Source: Bacteroidales bacterium (GTDB lineage: Bacteria; Bacteroidota; Bacteroidia; Bacteroidales; UBA7960). From it: a stretch of 5,724 nt of DNA. The position numbers and the translations under genes are program-made. Under the pieces are notes generated by a model that saw nothing but the letters and a program-made list of their open reading frames with translations, ran no database searches and was not told where the DNA came from. Shown here piece by piece: positions 1 to 5,702 of the stretch. Every line of letters starts with the position of its first letter. The stretch's first letter is position 1. The stretch lies in contig PWGY01000223.1 of the NCBI GenBank assembly GCA_003554665.1, positions 1 through 5,724 of the forward strand, written 5' to 3'.

Positions 1-800
1 ATATCCTTGAGGACGACGATCAGTTCCGCGTGCTTGACATCAGCGAGAATACTTTCAACAGTGCCCGAACCGCTTACCATCATCACGCCATTGGCGGTTA
101 TCACGGCGCCAAGTTGCAGCGCTACCAGGATCTGATCGATTTCTATCTTCAGGACGATGTTCAAAGCCTCCGCACCATGACCAATGAGGCTGAAGCCACC
201 CAGTTGATGGAAAACAAGCCGGTACTCAATATGTTGAACACCAGGTATGTCATATACAATCCGGATGGATCTCCCTTATACAATCCCCATGCATTGGGTA
301 ATGCCTGGCTGGTGAATGAGTTTGATATTGTGGAGAACGCCGATGAGGAGATCATGGCCCTGGAGGATTTGGATCCGGGCCACAAGGCGCTGGTCGACCA
401 GCGTTTTGCCGGGTTTGTGGAGGGAAAAACATTCCGGCCTGACCCGGACGCTTTCATTCGCCTGACACACTATCAGCCAAATAAACTGGAATACGAATTC
501 CATGCAGACAGTGAACAGCTGGCCGTGTTTTCAGAGATCTACTACCCAGACGGCTGGGAAGTCAGGATCAATGGCAGTGAGGCAGACCATTTCCGGGTAA
601 ATTATATCCTTCGCGGGATGGTACTTCCGGAAGGCACACACAATATAACCTTTAGTTTCCGTCCCGAATCTTATTACACAGGACAATACATCGCACTTGC
701 ATTCAGTCTTATTATGGCGGCCGGGATTGTTGCCTATGCCTGGTTGCAGTTCAAAAAAATCCGGCGGCGCAGGAATCAGGCAAACAGCCAGCAAACCTGA
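1..800 (+). CDS. YfhO-family membrane protein, C-terminal part (5' end outside window)
   Basis: This is the last 265 codons of a gene whose start lies upstream; the first complete codon begins at position 3 and the TGA stop is at 798-800. An in-frame GTG at position 30 is not a credible start, because the reading frame and the family-like sequence DDDQFRVLD continue upstream of it. Recognisable family features are NSARTAYHHHAIGGYHGAK near the left edge, a beta-rich stretch with FSEIYYPDGWEV and RVNYILRGMVLP, and a final membrane helix (about 687-755) followed by a basic tail, KKIRRRR, likely cytoplasmic. Full-length members in Bacteroidota are usually about 800 residues with many N-terminal membrane helices, so roughly two thirds is missing here. 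In Bacillus, YfhO takes part in glycosylation of lipoteichoic acid; that substrate does not exist in this phylum, so a role in transferring lipid-linked sugars to an envelope polymer is inference. The glycosyltransferase gene 3 bp downstream supports an envelope-glycan role. The family call is fairly sure; the substrate is unknown. Confidence 0.85.
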   Translation, partial: ILEDDDQFRVLDISENTFNSARTAYHHHAIGGYHGAKLQRYQDLIDFYLQDDVQSLRTMTNEAEATQLMENKPVLNMLNTRYVIYNPDGSPLYNPHALGNAWLVNEFDIVENADEEIMALEDLDPGHKALVDQRFAGFVEGKTFRPDPDAFIRLTHYQPNKLEYEFHADSEQLAVFSEIYYPDGWEVRINGSEADHFRVNYILRGMVLPEGTHNITFSFRPESYYTGQYIALAFSLIMAAGIVAYAWLQFKKIRRRRNQANSQQT

Positions 801-803
801 CCC

Positions 804-2111
804 ATGAAAACAGTCCTGGTCATCACCTACTACTGGCCACCCGGCAGCGGGGCAGGCGTATTCCGTTGGTTGAAATTCTGCAAATACCTCCGCGAATACG
901 GATGGGAACCCGTGATTTACACTCCGTCCAACCCCGAGAGTCCAGGCCATGATCCCACACTGGAAGAAGAACTCCCGGACGGAATTCAGGTGATCCGCCG
1001 TCCCATATGGGAACCCTACCGTTTCTACAAAATGATCACGGGGCAGAAAAAAGAGGATAAAATTCAATCCGGGTTTCTGAACGAAAACCGGAAGCCCTCT
1101 GTTACAGATAAAATATCGACCTGGATCAGAGGCAATCTGTTCATCCCTGACGCCCGCAGGTTCTGGATCAAACCTTCTGTCCGTTTCCTGAGCCGATGGC
1201 TGGCAAAACATCCGGTTGATGCCATTGTTACAACCGGCCCTCCCCACAGCCTTCATATGATTGGCCTGCAGCTACAAAGCAAAACAGGAATTCCCTGGCT
1301 GGCCGACTTCCGCGATCCCTGGACCCAGATCGATTATCATGACAAGTTGATGTTAAGCAAAGCAGCCGCGCGAAAACATCAGCAGCTGGAAAAGAAAGTT
1401 CTCCGCCAGGCCGACAGGGTGGTGACCGTCAGCCCCCATTGTGCAAGCGCCCTGGAAATCATCGGAAACAGAAAGGTCGAAGTGATCACCAATGGATTTG
1501 ATTCAGATGACCTTAAGGATTTGCCCGGGTTTCAATACAAAACATTCAGCATCACCCATCTGGGTTCCATGAATGCCGACCGCAATCCCTTTGTACTCTG
1601 GAAAGTTCTGCAGAACCTGGTAAACACAGATCCCTTTTTCCGTGAAAACCTCCGGATCCGGCTGACGGGCAAAACAGACCTTGCAGTCAGAAAGGACCTG
1701 AAAAAATCAGGGCTCATTCCCTATACCGTTTTCACTCCACCCCTGCCCCACCGTGAGGCACTGGTCCATGCAGCAGACAGTGCCATCCTCCTTTTACCGC
1801 TGAACAACACCCCAAACGTATTGGGAATTACCACAGGAAAATTGTTCGAATATATGGGGCTCAGGCGACCGGTTCTTTGCATTGGGCCTCCAGCGGGAGA
1901 TGCAGCCAGAATTATCCGTGAAACCGGAACTGGAATAACCGTGGATTTTAATGATGCGGAAACTTGCCGGGAAACATTATTGCAGTGGGCTGACCGATTC
2001 AGGGGCAGAGACCTGCAGCCTGAAAATCACCTGGGCGAACTGTATAACAGGAGAACACTCACCAGCAAACTCTCAATAACCCTGGACCAAATGGCTGGCA
2101 TTGCACCATAA
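804..2111 (+). CDS. GT-B fold glycosyltransferase (family 4-like)
   Basis: A complete 435-residue protein, of usual length for GT4-type enzymes. It probably transfers a sugar from a nucleotide-sugar donor to a glycan or lipid acceptor at the cytoplasmic face of the membrane. The N-terminal half starts with a Rossmann-type strand and glycine-rich loop (VLVITYYWPPGSGAG, residues 4-18). It also carries TTGPPHSLHMIG (143-154) and LADFRDPW (166-173), both typical of a Bacteroidota subgroup. The hinge has VITNGFD (227-233), the usual entry to the C-terminal donor-binding domain, which contains GKLFEYMGLRRPVL (345-358). E349 matches the second Glu of the GT4 EX7E motif, but the first Glu position is glycine (G341), so the classical pair is not intact. 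No signal peptide or obvious membrane helix is seen. The ATG at 804 lies 3 bp after the upstream stop with no purine-rich ribosome binding site, which suggests translational coupling within one operon. Donor, acceptor and linkage cannot be read from the sequence. Confidence 0.88.
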   Translation: MKTVLVITYYWPPGSGAGVFRWLKFCKYLREYGWEPVIYTPSNPESPGHDPTLEEELPDGIQVIRRPIWEPYRFYKMITGQKKEDKIQSGFLNENRKPSVTDKISTWIRGNLFIPDARRFWIKPSVRFLSRWLAKHPVDAIVTTGPPHSLHMIGLQLQSKTGIPWLADFRDPWTQIDYHDKLMLSKAAARKHQQLEKKVLRQADRVVTVSPHCASALEIIGNRKVEVITNGFDSDDLKDLPGFQYKTFSITHLGSMNADRNPFVLWKVLQNLVNTDPFFRENLRIRLTGKTDLAVRKDLKKSGLIPYTVFTPPLPHREALVHAADSAILLLPLNNTPNVLGITTGKLFEYMGLRRPVLCIGPPAGDAARIIRETGTGITVDFNDAETCRETLLQWADRFRGRDLQPENHLGELYNRRTLTSKLSITLDQMAGIAP

Positions 2112-2158
2112 GCCGCTTTGCTTTCGGCCTGGCAGCTAAGAAGCAGGGCAGCCCAAAA
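2112..2158. other. short convergent intergenic gap
   Basis: This 47-bp gap separates the stop codons of the converging glycosyltransferase and permease genes. I looked for an intrinsic terminator on both strands. The only pairing is a 4-bp GCCG/CGGC stem (2112-2115 with 2125-2128) with no following T-run, which is too weak to call. The two transcripts therefore probably end by other means or overlap in their 3' ends. Confidence 0.6.
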
Positions 2159-3970
2159 TCAAAAAGGGAAAAAAACCGGCAGTAAGAACGTGGCCAGAAT
2201 CCAGAAAATCAGGTTCAGGGGAGCTCCTACCCGAAGGAAATCAGAGAAGCGAAAACCGGCAACACCGTAAATCATTGTATTGGTCTGATATCCTACGGGG
2301 GTCATAAAGCTGGAAGAGGCAGCAAAAGCTATAGCCATAAGAAACGGACGGGCATCCAGCCCAAGCTCAACGGAAGTTGCAATGGCAATTGGTGCCAACA
2401 GTACGGCACTGGCATTGTTACTCATTGACTCAGTCAGCAAACTTGTGATGATATACAGTGATGATACCACAGCCACCGGACCAAGTGCCCCGACCACATC
2501 AATCAGCAGCACACTTAGCAGCTTGGCAGCTCCGCTGACATCAAGCGCCACTCCCATACTGATTGCCCCCGCCAACAGAAAAATCACCTTCCAGTCAATG
2601 GCGAGGTAAGCCTCTTCCATGCTGATACAACGGGTCAGCACCAGAAACATAGCCCCGATTATGGCAGCCATCATAATCGGCAAAATATTTAAAGAGGCCA
2701 GCAAAATAACTCCCACAAGCGTCATCACAACCGTAACCATTTTATCCTTTCGGTATCCGGGCAGGTCCACCTCGGAAACAATCAGGAAGGTATTTCTTCC
2801 ACGAAGCTCCAGTTGCCGGAGGTTTTGTAAATGATCCCTGTCCACCTCAATAAGCAGGGTATCACCAGCCCGCAACTGTGTATTGGCTACTTTATCCCGC
2901 ATAATATCGCCCCGGTGTCGGATGGCAAGCACCGTGGCACCGTATTTCTGGCGAAAACTTAACTCTTTAACTGTCTGACCTTCAAAGCTGCTATTGGGGG
3001 CAATCACAGCCTCAACAAAAATAACCCGGCTGTCCGCCTTTTTATTCTCAGCCAATTCATCAATCGACCGGAACTTGGCATCACTTTTAAGGGCAATCCC
3101 TTCCCGCTCCTTCAGTGCCTTGATCTTTTCCACATTGCAGCGGACTTTCAGCACATCGCTTCGCTCCAGGATCAGATCTTCAGATGGCAAGATAAAAGCA
3201 TTGCCCTTGCGGTTCACCTCCAGGATATCCACATCCAGCTTTTTCACAAGCGGAGATTCCTTAATGGATTTACCCACTGAAGCAGAATTCTCAAGCAATA
3301 CAATTTCCGTCAGGTAGTCGCCCATCCCGAACTTTTTCATCAGCCCGTCATCGATTCCCCGGTCAGGAATCAGCCTGATCCCAATGAGCATCATATAAAG
3401 TAATCCCACCCCGAAAAAAATCAGGCCCATCCGGGTCATCTCAAACATGGAAAAAGGTTCGAGGTTATTTTCAGCAGCCACCCCGCTGACCAGAATATTG
3501 GTGGAAGTACCGATCAGTGTACAAACACCCCCGAACATGGAAGCAAAAGACAAAGGCATAAGCATCTTGGCGACACTTAATTTTGACTGGGCAGCCGCAC
3601 CGACCAGAATGGGAATAAAAATGGCCACCACCGGGGTATTGTTAATGAAGGCAGATATTACCCCTACAGTCAGCATGGTGACCAGAATCCCTATCCAGAA
3701 ATTGTATTTGAACAGCACCGCAATCCGGTTTCCGATGCCGACCACCGCGCCCGACTTGAACAATGCCGTACTGAGAATAAACATGAAAGCCACCGTAATG
3801 GTGGCAGAGTTGCTGAATCCGGAAACCCCCTGCTGCGGCGTCAGCACCCCGGTTACAACCAACACAGACATAGCCACAATGGCAACCACATCTACAGGGA
3901 TTCGCTCCGTGGCAAACATCACCACTGCACCCAGCAAAACAATCAACACAATACCAATCTCAAGGGTCAT
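2159..3970 (-). CDS. SLC13-family permease with two TrkA-C (RCK-C) domains
   Basis: A complete 603-residue inner-membrane transporter of the ion transporter superfamily (SLC13/DASS-like), probably moving a small anion such as sulfate or a dicarboxylate with sodium. Membrane helices fill residues 1-200 and 410-603. The two halves carry the paired family motifs: FINNTP (108-113) and GTSTN (154-158) in the first, SNNAS (517-521) and TPVGYQTN (557-564) in the second. These are the re-entrant hairpin and clamp regions that bind sodium and substrate in the family. Between the halves are two soluble TrkA-C/RCK-C domains, about residues 219-288 and 313-385. Such domains gate or regulate K+ transport proteins by binding small ligands, and are a standard insertion in this permease subgroup. 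The ATG at 3970 begins directly with a membrane helix. It has no strong ribosome binding site, but a -7-like box lies at 4014-4021. The neighbours give no clue to substrate; sulfate, a dicarboxylate or another oxyanion are all possible. Confidence 0.9.
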   Translation of the reverse strand: MTLEIGIVLIVLLGAVVMFATERIPVDVVAIVAMSVLVVTGVLTPQQGVSGFSNSATITVAFMFILSTALFKSGAVVGIGNRIAVLFKYNFWIGILVTMLTVGVISAFINNTPVVAIFIPILVGAAAQSKLSVAKMLMPLSFASMFGGVCTLIGTSTNILVSGVAAENNLEPFSMFEMTRMGLIFFGVGLLYMMLIGIRLIPDRGIDDGLMKKFGMGDYLTEIVLLENSASVGKSIKESPLVKKLDVDILEVNRKGNAFILPSEDLILERSDVLKVRCNVEKIKALKEREGIALKSDAKFRSIDELAENKKADSRVIFVEAVIAPNSSFEGQTVKELSFRQKYGATVLAIRHRGDIMRDKVANTQLRAGDTLLIEVDRDHLQNLRQLELRGRNTFLIVSEVDLPGYRKDKMVTVVMTLVGVILLASLNILPIMMAAIIGAMFLVLTRCISMEEAYLAIDWKVIFLLAGAISMGVALDVSGAAKLLSVLLIDVVGALGPVAVVSSLYIITSLLTESMSNNASAVLLAPIAIATSVELGLDARPFLMAIAFAASSSFMTPVGYQTNTMIYGVAGFRFSDFLRVGAPLNLIFWILATFLLPVFFPF

Positions 3971-4013
3971 CCAGGAGTGAGATTAAGTTGAACGCTACGA
4001 AACCCTAAAAGTA

Positions 4014-4021
4014 CAAAGATA
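4014..4021 (-). promoter_or_regulatory. putative Bacteroidota -7 promoter box for the SLC13 permease
   Basis: On the minus strand the sequence reads TATCTTTG, an exact match to the phylum's TAnnTTTG -7 consensus. It lies 43 bp upstream of the permease ATG, giving a plausible leader of about 35-40 nt. The -33 region at the expected distance (near 4041-4045) is only a T-run, not TTTG, so this is half of a consensus promoter. It implies that the permease can be transcribed independently of the DUF4783 gene upstream. Confidence 0.5.
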
Positions 4022-4128
4022 TGGGGAATAGAAAAAACGGAAAAACTCTTCCGAAATGAAAGGAATAATTTTCGGCGGGCCAGGAAATGACTTATTCACA
4101 AACCCCTTCTGTAATGAATCAAAGAATA

Positions 4129-4557
4129 TTAATCAAACCTGACCCGCTGTACAACAAAAGAGCCGGCCACATTTTTAAGCAACAGGTACCCCCTGTAGTT
4201 ATCCCCTGATTCCGTAGAAAGCATACCGATCACAAATAAAGTTCCATCCATGGAGGTTCCCTGGTAACTGATCATAAAGGATTTTGGCTTGCATTGGGCG
4301 AAAAAATCTTTAAAAATGATCTCTGACTGGGAACGGCTGAATGTTCCTTCGGCCCGGGGCAGGTAAAGATCCACATTGGATCCGAAATAAAGGGCGATCC
4401 GACGGGAACTTCCATCTTCAATGGCTGAGACAATGGCCTGAACAACCTCCTCGGCGGTATTGTCTTTGCGCTCAGTCTGCCCGGTTTCCTGGGCATTCCC
4501 CAAAAAGGGACATAGCCACAAAAAAACCAAGAACAATAAATTGCGTTTTAGCCTCAT
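4129..4557 (-). CDS. DUF4783 family exported protein of unknown function
   Basis: A 142-residue protein that I recognise as DUF4783, a Bacteroidota family without a known function. The frame extends to a TTG at 4572, but the ATG at 4557 is preferred: it gives a clean signal peptide with basic RLKR (2-5), a hydrophobic core (7-19) and a signal peptidase I site after GNA (20-22). There is a Cys at residue 16, but it does not sit in a lipobox, so a soluble periplasmic protein is more likely than a lipoprotein. The mature part has an N-terminal helix (about 34-48), then the family-like ALYFGSNVDLYLP (55-67), a second helix ending KDFFAQCKPKSF (83-94), and alternating strands to the C-terminus (GTLFVIGML, GYLLLK, FVVQRVRF). 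The helix-then-curved-sheet order resembles an NTF2-like fold, which is inference. It is divergent from rlmH, with its own consensus promoter. Function cannot be stated. Confidence 0.85.
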   Translation of the reverse strand: MRLKRNLLFLVFLWLCPFLGNAQETGQTERKDNTAEEVVQAIVSAIEDGSSRRIALYFGSNVDLYLPRAEGTFSRSQSEIIFKDFFAQCKPKSFMISYQGTSMDGTLFVIGMLSTESGDNYRGYLLLKNVAGSFVVQRVRFD

Positions 4558-4609
4558 GGCAATGAAAGTCAAAAGCCGGAAATATTAGATATATTCAATT
4601 ACACATCCC

Positions 4610-4641
4610 CAAACCTAAAGCACATCAAAAACTGAACCAAA
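4610..4641 (-). promoter_or_regulatory. putative Bacteroidota promoter (-33/-7) for the DUF4783 gene
   Basis: On the minus strand, TTTG (4641-4638) is followed after 20 bp by TAGGTTTG (4617-4610). This matches the Bacteroidota consensus TTTG-N19-21-TAnnTTTG in both boxes and in spacing. Transcription would start near 4605, leaving a leader of about 45-50 nt before the ATG at 4557. It is the best-formed promoter in the window. Confidence 0.65.
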
Positions 4642-4700
4642 AACCTGCCAATCACCAAGGTTGCCCGACTTTTTGTGGCAATTTCAAACTGAATCAACCA

Positions 4701-4730
4701 CAAACCTACGAAATCAGATCAAAAGACAAA
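4701..4730 (-). promoter_or_regulatory. second possible minus-strand promoter upstream of the DUF4783 gene
   Basis: A second copy of TAGGTTTG lies on the minus strand at 4708-4701, with TTTG at 4730-4727. The gap between them is 18 bp, one short of the usual 19-21. It would give a leader of about 140 nt. The -7 box overlaps one arm of an inverted repeat (4672-4678 / 4698-4704). It may be a weaker or alternative promoter, or a chance match in AT-rich DNA. Confidence 0.25.
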
Positions 4731-4743
4731 AACCAAAAATGCG

Positions 4744-4751
4744 TAATTTTG
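4744..4751 (+). promoter_or_regulatory. putative -7 promoter box for rlmH
   Basis: TAATTTTG matches TAnnTTTG exactly and lies 45 bp upstream of the rlmH ATG at 4797, giving a leader of about 40 nt. No TTTG is present at the expected -33 distance (around 4720); that region is A-rich instead. The position in a divergent intergenic region supports a promoter here, but only one of the two boxes is visible. Confidence 0.45.
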
Positions 4752-4796
4752 CAGGTGTATGCGCGCGATAATCGAAACAACCAACAGGTTAGCCGG

Positions 4797-5270
4797 ATGA
4801 AAATCATACTTCTTACCATTGGACAAACGGATGATCTGTGGCTCAGAGACGCCATTGAAACTTATATGCAGCGCATCAACAGGTACACAGGTTTTAGCAT
4901 CCATAATATCCCCGTCCCGAAAAAATGGAACAGCCTATCACCCAAACAACGAAAAGAGCATGAAGGTAAATTACTGCTGGAACAAGTAAAGGAAAGCGAC
5001 TACACTGTATTGCTTGATGAAAAGGGTAAGGCTTTCAGCTCTGTTCAGTTTGCGGGATTTATTCAGGAGAGGATGAACCGTTCAACCCGGAAGCTGCTGT
5101 TTATTGTAGGCGGGCCCTGGGGTTTCAGCCCCGAAGTATACAGGAAGGCACAGATGCAGCTATCCCTTTCGGCCATGACATTCTCCCACCAGATGGTAAG
5201 GCTTTTCTTTACTGAACAACTCTACCGTGCATTCACCATTTTAAAAAACGAACCCTATCATAACGGGTAA
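4797..5270 (+). CDS. rlmH: 23S rRNA (pseudouridine1915-N3)-methyltransferase RlmH
   Basis: A complete 157-residue SPOUT-class methyltransferase, the usual length for RlmH. It uses S-adenosylmethionine to methylate N3 of pseudouridine 1915 in helix 69 of 23S rRNA, acting as a cytoplasmic homodimer on assembled ribosomes. Visible family signatures are the N-terminal strand MKIILLTIG, LLDEKG (72-77), the cofactor-binding knot loop FIVGGPWG (102-109), and a C-terminal block with SLSAMTFSHQMVR (123-135), EQLYRA (140-145) and the terminal PYH (153-155). In the knot loop a Trp follows GGP, where the E. coli protein has Glu. The frame is open upstream to an ATG at 4749, but the ATG at 4797 is chosen because MKIILLTIG is the conserved start of the family; no strong ribosome binding site precedes it. 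It is divergent from the DUF4783 gene and the next plus-strand gene is the tRNA, so it is probably monocistronic. The assignment is secure. Confidence 0.97.
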   Translation: MKIILLTIGQTDDLWLRDAIETYMQRINRYTGFSIHNIPVPKKWNSLSPKQRKEHEGKLLLEQVKESDYTVLLDEKGKAFSSVQFAGFIQERMNRSTRKLLFIVGGPWGFSPEVYRKAQMQLSLSAMTFSHQMVRLFFTEQLYRAFTILKNEPYHNG

Positions 5271-5280
5271 AGGGGTCTGG

Positions 5281-5369
5281 GACTCGACCTGTTCCTGCCG
5301 GTTCTGTTTACTTCGACCTGCCCCCTGCCGGCCCTGCTTATTGCAACCCGGTGCTGCCACTTCTGCTTA
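5281..5369. repeat. degenerate tandem repeat, three units of 30, 30 and 29 bp
   Basis: Three head-to-tail units occupy 5281-5310, 5311-5340 and 5341-5369. Units 1 and 2 share TCGACCTG, CCTGCCGG and a CTGyTTA end. Unit 3 keeps CTGCC and the TTCTGCTTA end but differs in its first half (TTGCAACCCGG). Units 1 and 2 differ by a few substitutions and a compensating one-base shift. The array begins 10 bp after the rlmH stop. Its role is unknown; it could be a slipped-strand duplication or a small intergenic repeat family. Confidence 0.65.
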
Positions 5370-5475
5370 CCAGGCGTTCTGACTAATAATCCTGTACGCT
5401 GGCTTTACCAGTTTTCCAGCTGCATATCGCCTGAAAATTTCTGCAAAAAAACAACCCTGATACAACTAGATTTTA

Positions 5476-5483
5476 TATTTTTG
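5476..5483 (+). promoter_or_regulatory. possible -7 promoter box upstream of tRNA-Val
   Basis: TATTTTTG matches TAnnTTTG, but no TTTG is found at the -33 distance and the box lies 91 bp upstream of the tRNA. That would give a longer precursor leader than usual. A near-match, TATTTTTC (5531-5538), lies closer but sits inside a hairpin arm. This is the best candidate for the tRNA promoter, held with low confidence. Confidence 0.3.
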
Positions 5484-5511
5484 TAAGCCCTTTGCGAACC
5501 CCTATCACCGA

Positions 5512-5537
5512 AAAAATATCGTAACCAGGATATTTTT
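5512..5537. repeat. AT-rich inverted repeat upstream of tRNA-Val
   Basis: AAAAATATC (5512-5520) and GATATTTTT (5529-5537) are perfect 9-bp complementary arms around an 8-base loop. As RNA it would be a weak hairpin ending in U residues. It could act as a poor terminator for transcripts coming from rlmH, a processing signal in the tRNA leader, or be a chance palindrome. Confidence 0.4.
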
Positions 5538-5574
5538 CTAAAAGGGAACCCGGAAAAGGCAAAAAACACAAACA

Positions 5575-5649
5575 GGGGCGTTAGCTCAGTTGGTTCAGAG
5601 CGCATGCTTGACAGGCATGAGGTCGCTGGTTCGATTCCAGCACGTCCCA
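5575..5649 (+). tRNA. tRNA-Val (anticodon GAC)
   Basis: A 75-nt cloverleaf folds cleanly. The acceptor arms are GGGGCGT (5575-5581) and ACGTCCC (5642-5648), with one G-T pair. The D stem is GCTC/GAGC. The anticodon stem is CATGC/GCATG around loop TTGACAG, with anticodon GAC at 5610-5612. The variable loop is AGGTC, and the T stem is GCTGG/CCAGC around TTCGATT. The anticodon reads valine codons GUC and GUU, and discriminator base A73 (5649) fits tRNA-Val. The next bases are CAA, so the 3' CCA is not encoded and must be added by the CCA-adding enzyme. It is followed 8 bp later by an intrinsic terminator. Confidence 0.96.
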
Positions 5650-5654
5650 CAACC

Positions 5655-5686
5655 AAAGCCACAGCGGCAATTGCTGTGGCTTTTTT
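5655..5686 (+). terminator. intrinsic terminator after tRNA-Val
   Basis: A perfect 8-bp stem, GCCACAGC (5658-5665) with GCTGTGGC (5673-5680), encloses a 7-base loop (GGCAATT) and is followed directly by six T residues (5681-5686). The three A residues before the stem can extend pairing with the T-run. It is the standard rho-independent form and should end the tRNA transcript. Confidence 0.9.
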
Positions 5687-5689
5687 CTT

Positions 5690-5693
5690 AAGG
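5690..5693 (+). promoter_or_regulatory. ribosome binding site supporting the start at 5703
   Basis: AAGG lies 9 bases before the ATG at 5703. It is a better Shine-Dalgarno-like match than those before the other genes in this window, and it is the main local support for reading the last bases as a gene start. Confidence 0.45.
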
Positions 5694-5702
5694 TCACCCA
5701 CC

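Larger units (their letters stand above)
5271..5574. other. intergenic region between rlmH and tRNA-Val, no convincing gene
   Basis: This 304-bp stretch changes character midway. The first 100 bp are GC-rich and made mostly of a degenerate 30-bp tandem repeat (5281-5369). The rest is AT-rich and holds a promoter-like box (5476-5483) and a hairpin (5512-5537). I see no intrinsic terminator for rlmH: the only pairing after its stop region is a 4-bp ACCC/GGGT with no T-run. The frame of rlmH stays open for 71 codons after its stop (to TAA at 5484-5486), but it has no start codon and no recognisable protein content. Confidence 0.6.

Noticed and set aside
531..1256. Minus-strand open frame of 241 codons across the YfhO-glycosyltransferase junction
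   Set aside because: It lies antisense to two well-supported genes, spans their junction, and its translation shows no recognisable domain or sensible composition.
3447..3980. Plus-strand open frame of 177 codons opposite the permease N-terminal half
   Set aside because: It is a shadow of the permease gene; its Thr/Ala/Met-rich translation reflects the complement of membrane-helix codons.
4558..4572. Upstream TTG start giving five extra residues on the DUF4783 protein
   Set aside because: The ATG at 4557 starts a well-formed signal peptide directly; the TTG would put MTFIA in front of it and has no ribosome binding site.
4749..4796. Upstream ATG giving a 16-residue extension of RlmH
   Set aside because: The family begins at MKIILLTIG, the extension is polar and unlike the family, and it would overlap the likely -7 promoter box.
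5252..5268. ACCC/GGGT pairing at the end of rlmH as a terminator
   Set aside because: The stem is only 4 bp with a 9-base loop and no T-run, and it lies inside the coding sequence up to the stop codon.
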